Assembly (NCBI GenBank): GCA_035457425.1
Contig: DATIBR010000156.1
Coordinates: 1 to 37,559, forward strand
Length of the DNA: 37,559 nucleotides
Direction: 5' to 3'
DNA from: Terriglobales bacterium
GTDB lineage: Bacteria > Acidobacteriota > Terriglobia > Terriglobales > Acidobacteriaceae
Shown piece by piece: positions 32,029-37,559 of this stretch (positions within the stretch are counted from its first letter, which is position 1; every line of letters begins with the position of its first letter). The notes under the pieces were generated by a model. It was not told the DNA's origin. It searched no databases and was given only the letters and a program-made list of their open reading frames with translations. A program made the translations under genes and the position numbers.

Positions 32029-32607
32029 CTATTTGCCGGCCGCGGCCGCGCGGATGAGCTTGATGAGCTCGGGCGAGGCGTAGACGTCGCGGTAGAAGGT
32101 GAGCTGCTCGCTCTTGTAGTAGCAGCCGCCGCGATGCCCGCGGCGCACCCAGCAGACATTGCCCTTGGCGATGGTCTCGTTGGTGGCGTTGTCCTCGCAC
32201 TTCCACTCGAAGTGGACGAACTCGCTCCAGAACTGGACGATGGGCCAGCACATGGTGACGCCGGGCTGGGCGATGAGCGCCCACCAGTGCTCCTCGCGCG
32301 CATGCTGCTCGTTCAGGCCGCGGAAGGGACCGTCCTGGCAGTGGTAGACGAGGTCGTCGCGATACTCGCCGGTCAGCAGGTCGCCGCGGCCTTCCCGCAG
32401 GGCTTCGCAGTGCGTGGGCCACCACTCGCGATTCTCCTTCTCGATCTGCTCCATGGTGTAGCCCGGGCCGATGGCGGGCAGCGTCTTCTCTTTGATGGCG
32501 ATGAAGCGCGCGGAATCGGCGATGAGCTTGGCCTTGAGGGCGTCGGGTACGAGGCCGGGGCGCGAAAAGTCGGCGGCCAGTCCTTCGTAGTAATTCCTGC
32601 GGGTCAC
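32029..32607 (-). CDS. NTF2/SnoaL-like protein
   Basis: The 192-residue protein has the look of a cone-shaped NTF2-like fold: EGRGDLLTGEYRDDLVYHCQDGPFRGLNEQHAREEHWWALI, then WSEFVHFEWKCEDNATNETIAKGNVCWVRRGHRGGCYYKSEQLTFYRD. SnoaL-type members are cyclases, isomerases or dehydratases on polyketide-like substrates; others only bind ligands. I chose the GTG at 32607 because AGGAGG lies 6 bases upstream; longer readings run through the promoter. This is the first gene of the ten-gene minus-strand run. Confidence 0.78.
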   Translation of the reverse strand: MTRRNYYEGLAADFSRPGLVPDALKAKLIADSARFIAIKEKTLPAIGPGYTMEQIEKENREWWPTHCEALREGRGDLLTGEYRDDLVYHCQDGPFRGLNEQHAREEHWWALIAQPGVTMCWPIVQFWSEFVHFEWKCEDNATNETIAKGNVCWVRRGHRGGCYYKSEQLTFYRDVYASPELIKLIRAAAAGK

Positions 32608-32650
32608 AGAACTCCTCCTGGGAACGGCTGGATATGGGGTCGGGGCGACG

Positions 32651-32679
32651 ATTCTCTTGTGGGTCTGAAAAAATAGCAA
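32651..32679 (-). promoter_or_regulatory. Candidate promoter of the minus-strand catabolic run
   Basis: Read on the minus strand, TTGCTA (plus coordinates 32674-32679) and GAGAAT (32651-32656) are separated by 17 bases; each matches consensus at 4 of 6. Transcription would start near 32644, giving a leader of about 37 bases before the GTG at 32607. Confidence 0.5.
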
Positions 32680-32725
32680 CAGGAATCGGTGTGGTGATTT
32701 CCGCAGTGGTAGGGCGTTCGCCGCG

Positions 32726-32753
32726 TTGATTTTTAGCGGGGAGATGCTAGAGT
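32726..32753 (+). promoter_or_regulatory. Candidate promoter of the DJ-1/AGE/STAS/GlgX operon
   Basis: TTGATT at 32726-32731 and TAGAGT at 32748-32753 are 16 bases apart; each matches consensus at 4 of 6. Transcription would start near 32760, 22 bases before the DJ-1-like ATG. It is back to back with the minus-strand promoter at 32651-32679. Confidence 0.5.
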
Positions 32754-32781
32754 GTCTCACCTCCCGGGACATACCTTATCT

Positions 32782-33396
32782 ATGCCAGCCAGCAAGAAGA
32801 TCGCAGTCCTCATTGAAGAGCACTTTGACGGCACGGAGTACCGCCGCTTCAACGACTACTTTCCCCAGCAGGGCTACCAGGTGGAGTACGTCTCACACCT
32901 GTGGGGACAGCCTTCGCTCACTTTCGGCAACAACCCGGACGACGGGACGGTGGACCTGCACGTCAGGGTGACGACCGAGGTGGACAACGTGAAGCCGGGC
33001 GACTACGCGGGCGTGATCCTGATCGGCGCGTACGCGATGGACCGGCTGCGCTACCAGGCGAACGTGAAGCCGGGGCAGCCGAACCAGGCGCCGGCGGTGC
33101 GCTTCCTGCGGCAGGCGATGAAGGAAGGCGTGCCGGTGGGAACGATCTGCCACTCGCTGTGGCTGCTGTGCGCCGACCCGGCGCTGCTGCGCGGGCGCAA
33201 GGTGACCTGCGCGCACAACATCATCTGCGACGTGGAGAACGCGGGCGGGCAGGTGGTGTACGAGGGCGAGCAGACCGCCGACCTGGTGGTGGACGGCAAC
33301 CTGGTCTCGGGCAAGCACCCGGCGGTGGTCGACCTCTTCATGCAAAAGTTCGTGGAACAGATGGCGCGCACGGCGACGGCCGCGGCGCGCGCCTAG
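32782..33396 (+). CDS. DJ-1/PfpI family protein
   Basis: The 204-residue protein has the class I glutamine-amidotransferase-like fold of DJ-1/PfpI: KKIAVLIEEHFDGTEY at the N-terminus (Glu12 or Glu13 as the conserved acid), DYAGVILIGAYAMDRL, and the nucleophile elbow PVGTICHSLWLLCADPALLRGRKVTC with Cys123-His124. It could be a protease, deglycase or glyoxalase-III-like enzyme; the family does not reveal which. I chose ATG 32782, where homology begins, over ATG 32752 which precedes the predicted transcription start. It leads an operon and is followed after 19 bases by the AGE-family gene. Confidence 0.9.
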   Translation: MPASKKIAVLIEEHFDGTEYRRFNDYFPQQGYQVEYVSHLWGQPSLTFGNNPDDGTVDLHVRVTTEVDNVKPGDYAGVILIGAYAMDRLRYQANVKPGQPNQAPAVRFLRQAMKEGVPVGTICHSLWLLCADPALLRGRKVTCAHNIICDVENAGGQVVYEGEQTADLVVDGNLVSGKHPAVVDLFMQKFVEQMARTATAAARA

Positions 33397-33415
33397 CTTT
33401 CTTCGGGGGACTTCC

Positions 33416-35308
33416 TTGGCTACGACAGCGACATCGGTACGCGCCGGCGCGAAGCAGAACGAGCGGCCCGGCATGCGCGTGGACTTCACTTTTTCCGACA
33501 CCATCGCGGGCTACGTGAGCGGCTGGGACGCGGCGCAGCGGCGCTTCACCATCACCACGCCCGACGGGCGCGACTTCGAGGCCTTCCTGACGCCGGCCAG
33601 CTACGCGCGCTACGTCTTCAACCTGGGCGAGAGCTACCAGGACGCGACCGGCGACATGGCGAAGCTGCTCGCCACCGAAGGCCAGATGGTGTTCGCTTAC
33701 GGGACGTTCTATCCGGCGGCGCAGGATTCGAGCGGAAGATTCTGCGCGCAGTGGCTGGTCTTCCCCGAGCGCAAGCCGGGCGAGTTCCGGCATGAAGATG
33801 CCGGCTGGTGGGTCGAGCAGTCGCGCTCCATCGGGCACTCGTACCTGAAGTGGCAATTCGACTGGCCGGAGCAGGAGATCGACTACGCCAACTACCGCAC
33901 CTTCCTGAACCTGGCGGGCACGAAGAAGGGCGACTACCTGCAGGAGACCGACACCATCAGCCGCATGATCTACGGCCTCTCGACGGCGTACATGCTGACG
34001 GGCGAGGAGGCGTTCCTCACCGCTTCGGAGCGCGGCACGCGCTACCTGCGCGACCACATGCGCTTCTACGACGAGGACAACGACGTCGTCTACTGGTACC
34101 ACGGCATCAAGGTGCAGGGCGAGAAGAAGCAGAAGCTGCTGACCTCGGAGTTCGGCGACGACTTCTACTCCATCCCGATGTACGAGCAGATCTACGCGCT
34201 GTGCGGGCCGACGATGACCTACCGGCTGACGGGCGATCCCGCCATCATGTCGGACATCGAGCGCACGATGCGGCTGTTCAAGAAGTTCTACCGCGACGAC
34301 AAGCAGGGCGGCTACTTCTCGCACCTCGATCCCATCTCGCTCGACCCGCGCGCGGAGTCCCTCAACAACAATCGCGCGCGCAAGAACTGGAACTCGGTAG
34401 GCGACCACGCGCCCGCGTACCTGATCAACCTGTACCTGGCGACGGGCGCGGCCGAGCACGCCGCCTTCCTGGAAGAGACTTTCGACACCATCGTGCAGCG
34501 CTTCCCGGACTACGCGGAGTCGCCCTTCGTGCAGGAGCGCTTCCATGAGGACTGGTCGAAGGACCAGTCGTGGGGCTGGCAGCAGAACCGATCGGTCGTG
34601 GGGCACAACCTGAAGATCGCGTGGAACCTGATGCGCATGCACGCGCTCAAGCCGAAGGCGGACTACGAAGCGATGGCGCGCAAGATCGGCGCGCTCATGC
34701 CGGCGGCGGGCTCCGACCGGCAGCGCTGCGGCTGGTACGACGTGGTCGAGCGCGTGAACAAGCCCGCGGGCAAGGATTTCGAGTTCGTGTGGCACGACCG
34801 CAAGGCGTGGTGGCAGCAGGAGCAGGCCATCCTGGCGTACCACATCCTGAACGGCGTGCTGGGCGACGAGGAATACCTGCGGCTGGCGCGGGAGTCGGCG
34901 GCGTTCTACAACGCCTTCTTCCTCGACCACGACGACGGCGGCGTCTACTTCAACACGCTGGCGTGCGGGCTGCCGTACCTGTTGGGCAACGAGCGGCTGA
35001 AAGGCTGCCACTCGATGTCGGCGTATCACTCGATGGAGCTGTGCTTCCTGTCGGCGGTGTACACCAACCTGCTGATCTTCGGGCGGCCGATGACGTTCCA
35101 CTTCCAGCCGTACGCCAACGGGTTCGCGGACCGCGTGCTGCGCGTCGCGCCGGACCTGCTGCCCCAGGGCAGCGTGAAGCTGACGGCGGTGAAGCTCGAC
35201 GGCGCCGCGTACACGGATTTCGACGCCGGCGCGCTGGCCATCCGCCTGCCGAAGACCGACCGCGCCGTGAAGGTGGAAGCCACGGTCACGCCGGCGAGGA
35301 AGAAGTAA
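33416..35308 (+). CDS. AGE (N-acylglucosamine 2-epimerase) family protein with an extra N-terminal domain
   Basis: The 630-residue protein is far longer than the usual ~400 of the family. Residues about 135-580 form an (alpha/alpha)6 barrel with AGE-type repeats (HSYLKWQFDWPEQEIDYANYRTF, LSTAYMLTGEEAFLTASERG, HAPAYLINLYLATG, GHNLKIAWNLMRM, HDRKAWWQQEQAILAYHIL near 460-475). Members epimerise or isomerise sugars such as N-acetylglucosamine, cellobiose or mannose; the substrate here is unknown. Residues about 20-130 (VDFTFSDTIAGYVSGWD...TPDGRDFEAFLTPASYARYVF) look like a separate beta-rich domain I cannot name. The start appears to be TTG 33416 with GGGGGA upstream; ATG 33473 is an alternative. 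The stop overlaps the next ATG (TAATG). Confidence 0.87.
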   Translation: MATTATSVRAGAKQNERPGMRVDFTFSDTIAGYVSGWDAAQRRFTITTPDGRDFEAFLTPASYARYVFNLGESYQDATGDMAKLLATEGQMVFAYGTFYPAAQDSSGRFCAQWLVFPERKPGEFRHEDAGWWVEQSRSIGHSYLKWQFDWPEQEIDYANYRTFLNLAGTKKGDYLQETDTISRMIYGLSTAYMLTGEEAFLTASERGTRYLRDHMRFYDEDNDVVYWYHGIKVQGEKKQKLLTSEFGDDFYSIPMYEQIYALCGPTMTYRLTGDPAIMSDIERTMRLFKKFYRDDKQGGYFSHLDPISLDPRAESLNNNRARKNWNSVGDHAPAYLINLYLATGAAEHAAFLEETFDTIVQRFPDYAESPFVQERFHEDWSKDQSWGWQQNRSVVGHNLKIAWNLMRMHALKPKADYEAMARKIGALMPAAGSDRQRCGWYDVVERVNKPAGKDFEFVWHDRKAWWQQEQAILAYHILNGVLGDEEYLRLARESAAFYNAFFLDHDDGGVYFNTLACGLPYLLGNERLKGCHSMSAYHSMELCFLSAVYTNLLIFGRPMTFHFQPYANGFADRVLRVAPDLLPQGSVKLTAVKLDGAAYTDFDAGALAIRLPKTDRAVKVEATVTPARKK

Positions 35309-35637
35309 TGGTCGAGGTCAGCGCGCGCGAGGGCTACTCGCTGGTGACACTGGCCGGCGCCATCGACGGCAAGACCGCGCCCGAGGTCCAGGAACAGCTG
35401 CGCCCGGTGATGGAGGGCAGCGGCGACGTGGTGATGGACATGTCGGCGGTGGACTACATGTCGAGCGCCGGGCTGCGGCTGCTCCTCCTTATCTATAGGG
35501 ACTTCACGGCGCGGCGGCGGCGGCTGGTGCTGGCCGGCATCTCGCCGGACATCCGCAACGTGATGCAGCACACGGGGTTCCTCGGTTTCTTCGTCGTCGC
35601 CGACGACGTGCCAAAAGCCGCGCAGGTGCTGGCGTGA
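35308..35637 (+). CDS. STAS-domain anti-anti-sigma factor (RsbV/SpoIIAA-like)
   Basis: A 109-residue single STAS domain: VTLAGAIDGKTAPEVQEQL, then DVVMDMSAVDYMSSAGLRLLL with Ser53 as the likely phospho-acceptor, then RRLVLAGISPDIRNVMQHTGFLGFF. In partner switching, such proteins in the unphosphorylated form bind an anti-sigma kinase and free a sigma factor or other target. No RsbW-type kinase, phosphatase or sigma factor is nearby. It overlaps the upstream AGE-family gene by one base and the downstream debranching-enzyme gene by four (GTGA), so it is made in step with carbohydrate enzymes, an unusual setting. Confidence 0.93.
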   Translation: MVEVSAREGYSLVTLAGAIDGKTAPEVQEQLRPVMEGSGDVVMDMSAVDYMSSAGLRLLLLIYRDFTARRRRLVLAGISPDIRNVMQHTGFLGFFVVADDVPKAAQVLA

Positions 35638-37559
35638 CGACTCCGGCCCAGGCGCCCATCGACGGATACCCGACCCACGAATTCCAGGGATTCCGCTTCC
35701 GGCGCGGGCGCACGCTGCCGTTCGGGGCGTCGGTCGAGCCGCACGGCGTGAACTTCTCCATCTTCTCGAGCGCGGCCACCGGCTGCACGCTGGTGCTCTT
35801 CCGCAAGGGCGAGAAGAAGCCGATGGCCGAGATCCCCTTCCCCGACGAATTCCGCACCGGTGACGTCTACTCGATGCTGGTGTTCGGGCTGCCGTATGAG
35901 GACGTGGAGTATGGCTTCCGGTTCGACGGGCCGTGGCAGCCGGAGCGCGGCAACCGCTTCGATAAGACCGCGATCCTGTGCGACCCGTACGCGCACACCG
36001 TCGCCGGGCGCGACGTCTGGCGGCGGATGCCCGACTGGAAGGATCCGTACCAGCACCGCGCGCGCCTGACCTTCGACGACTTCGACTGGGAAGCGGACCG
36101 GCAGCTCGAGCATCCCATCCAGGAACTGGTGATCTACGAGATGCACGTGCGCGGGTTCACCGCGCACCCGTCGGCGAAATCGTCGGCGCCGGGGACCTAC
36201 GCCGGGCTGCTGGAGAAGATCCCGTACCTGCAGGAGCTGGGCGTCACCTGCGTGGAGCTGCTGCCGGTGTTCGAGTTCGACGAGTGGGAGAACCACCGCC
36301 GCACGCCCGACGGCAAAGACCTGCTGCTCAACTACTGGGGATATTCGACGCTCGGGTTCTTCGCGCCCAAGGCGGGCTACGCCGCGACCGGCGCGCTCGG
36401 CATGCAGTGCGACGAGTTCAAGAACCTGGTGAAGCAGCTGCACCGCGCCGGCATCGAGGTGATCCTCGACGTGGTGTTCAACCACACGGCAGAGGGCGAC
36501 GAGCGCGGGCTGACCATCTCGTTCCGCGGCATCGACAACCGGACGTACTACATGCTCACGCCCGACGGGCACTACTTCAACTTCTCCGGCACGGGCAACA
36601 CGCTGAACTGCAACCATCCGGTGGTGCGCAACTTGGTGCTCGACTGCCTGCGCTACTGGGTGTCGTACTACCACGTGGACGGCTTCCGCTTCGACCTGGC
36701 GTCGATCCTGGGGCGCGACCAGGACGGCGCGCCGCTGGCGAATCCCCCGCTGCTGGAGTCGCTGGCGTTCGACCCCGTGCTCAGCAAGTGCAAGCTCATC
36801 GCGGAGGCGTGGGACGCCGGCGGGCTGTACCAGGTCGGGTCGTTCCCCGCGTATGGCCGCTGGGCGGAGTGGAACGGCAAGTTTCGCGACGACGTGCGGC
36901 GCTTCGTGAAGGGCGAGCCGGGCCTGACGCTGGCGATGGCCAAGCGCATCCAGGGTTCGCCGGACCTGTATCTCGGGCGCGGCCCGTGCGCGAGCGTGAA
37001 CTTCGTGACCTGCCACGACGGCTTCACGCTGCGCGACCTCTACAGCTACGACGAGAAGCACAACGAAGCGAACGGCGAAGAGAATCGCGACGGCGCGAAC
37101 GACAACAACAGCTGGAACTGCGGCGCGGAGGGCCCGACCAACGACGCAGCGATCAACCGACTGCGCGCGCAGCTCAGCAAGAACGCGCTCTGCCTGCTGC
37201 TGTTGAGCCGCGGCGTCCCGATGCTGCTGATGGGCGATGAGCTCGGCCGCACGCAGCGCGGCAACAACAACGCCTACTGCCACGACAGCGAGCTTTCGTG
37301 GACGTCGTGGGATCTCACACCGGACGCACGGGCATTGCTCGACTTTGTGCGTCGCGTGATCGCACTGCGAGCTGCACAGCCGGTCTTGAAACGGCGGACC
37401 TTTCTCAGCGGGCGACGACCCGGCGCGTCGGACGTGCTCTGGCTGAGGCCGGACGGCGACGAGATGACCGACGACGACTGGAACGACGGCACTCGCCGCG
37501 CGTTCGGCATGTTGCTCGACGGCGACGCCATTTCAGAACACGACGCGCACGGCCAGCGC
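35634..37559 (+). CDS. glgX: Glycogen debranching enzyme, isoamylase type (GlgX/TreX-like), partial at 3' end
   Basis: The open frame runs from GTG 35634 to the window edge (642 codons, no stop), so the C-terminus is missing; family length is about 650-720. An N-terminal CBM48-like domain (LPFGASVEPHGVNFSIFSSAATGCTL) is followed by a GH13 barrel: VIYEMHVRGFT, DVVFNHTAEG, nucleophile Asp354 (VDGFRFDLAS), general acid Glu391 (LIAEAWDAGG) and Asp462 (VTCHDGFTL). LNYWGYSTLGFFAP and GNNNAYCHDSELSW are hallmarks of the GlgX/isoamylase group, which cleaves alpha-1,6 branches of glycogen. The GTG start overlaps the STAS stop. TreX-like activity in trehalose synthesis is an alternative; trehalose genes may follow beyond the window. 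Confidence 0.93.
   Translation, partial: MTTPAQAPIDGYPTHEFQGFRFRRGRTLPFGASVEPHGVNFSIFSSAATGCTLVLFRKGEKKPMAEIPFPDEFRTGDVYSMLVFGLPYEDVEYGFRFDGPWQPERGNRFDKTAILCDPYAHTVAGRDVWRRMPDWKDPYQHRARLTFDDFDWEADRQLEHPIQELVIYEMHVRGFTAHPSAKSSAPGTYAGLLEKIPYLQELGVTCVELLPVFEFDEWENHRRTPDGKDLLLNYWGYSTLGFFAPKAGYAATGALGMQCDEFKNLVKQLHRAGIEVILDVVFNHTAEGDERGLTISFRGIDNRTYYMLTPDGHYFNFSGTGNTLNCNHPVVRNLVLDCLRYWVSYYHVDGFRFDLASILGRDQDGAPLANPPLLESLAFDPVLSKCKLIAEAWDAGGLYQVGSFPAYGRWAEWNGKFRDDVRRFVKGEPGLTLAMAKRIQGSPDLYLGRGPCASVNFVTCHDGFTLRDLYSYDEKHNEANGEENRDGANDNNSWNCGAEGPTNDAAINRLRAQLSKNALCLLLLSRGVPMLLMGDELGRTQRGNNNAYCHDSELSWTSWDLTPDARALLDFVRRVIALRAAQPVLKRRTFLSGRRPGASDVLWLRPDGDEMTDDDWNDGTRRAFGMLLDGDAISEHDAHGQR

Noticed and set aside
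33338-35101. Minus-strand 587-codon frame opposite the AGE-family gene
   Set aside because: Val/Arg/His-rich shadow without signature.

Overview
This is a strongly GC-rich bacterial chromosomal segment, densely packed with ordinary-looking cellular genes. There is no integrase, transposase, phage gene, CRISPR array or plasmid function. The best guess at the source is an Acidobacteriota member (Terriglobia type). That is inference, resting on a roughly 1,200-residue TonB-dependent receptor with an N-terminal carboxypeptidase-regulatory-like domain, a secreted S9 peptidase with a Lys/Glu/Pro-rich insert, a fused acyl-CoA-synthetase/GNAT protein, and many small secreted enzymes. No rRNA or marker gene fixes the taxonomy.

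Layout. 1-5.2 kb: a 1-Cys peroxiredoxin divergent from a PhzF-family isomerase, a single-domain response regulator, then a LolD-like ABC ATPase and a complete ABC exporter half-transporter. 5.2-5.6 kb: tRNA-Gly(GCC), with a consensus-like promoter, and tRNA-Cys(GCA), separated by a hairpin-rich spacer. 5.6-12.7 kb: a SUMF1-domain protein lacking the oxidase cysteines, the large TonB-dependent receptor preceded by two CRP/FNR-like palindromes and followed by a textbook terminator, then (minus strand) an S9 peptidase. 12.7-17.8 kb: an ADP-forming acyl-CoA synthetase/GNAT fusion, a REPIN-like element, a methyltransferase, a small hypothetical protein and a class I aminotransferase. 17.9-23.1 kb, plus strand: dienelactone hydrolase, zinc-ribbon protein coupled to a gluzincin metallopeptidase, GH15 glycosidase coupled to a four-helix membrane protein.

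23.1-32.6 kb is the most interesting part: ten consecutive minus-strand genes. The first six in transcription order encode an NTF2/SnoaL-like protein, a carboxymuconolactone-decarboxylase-family protein, a secreted cupin, an ABM-type monooxygenase, a secreted VOC protein and a secreted epoxide-hydrolase-like enzyme. The last four, tightly packed or overlapping, encode a membrane-anchored SDR, a mandelate-racemase-subgroup enzyme with a complete active site, a YdiJ-like FAD/Fe-S oxidoreductase and an Anabaena-sensory-rhodopsin-transducer (ASRT) homologue with no rhodopsin nearby. This looks like an undescribed catabolic or detoxification locus, perhaps for a hydroxy- or sugar-acid, with ASRT as a candidate ligand-sensing partner.

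32.7-37.6 kb: a divergent promoter region drives a plus-strand coupled operon: DJ-1/PfpI protein, a 630-residue AGE-family protein with an unusual N-terminal domain, a STAS anti-anti-sigma protein and a GlgX-type glycogen debranching enzyme that runs off the window. A partner-switch protein translationally coupled to glycogen enzymes suggests a regulatory link between stress signalling and storage carbohydrate.

All function calls are from motifs read by eye; no database search was run.
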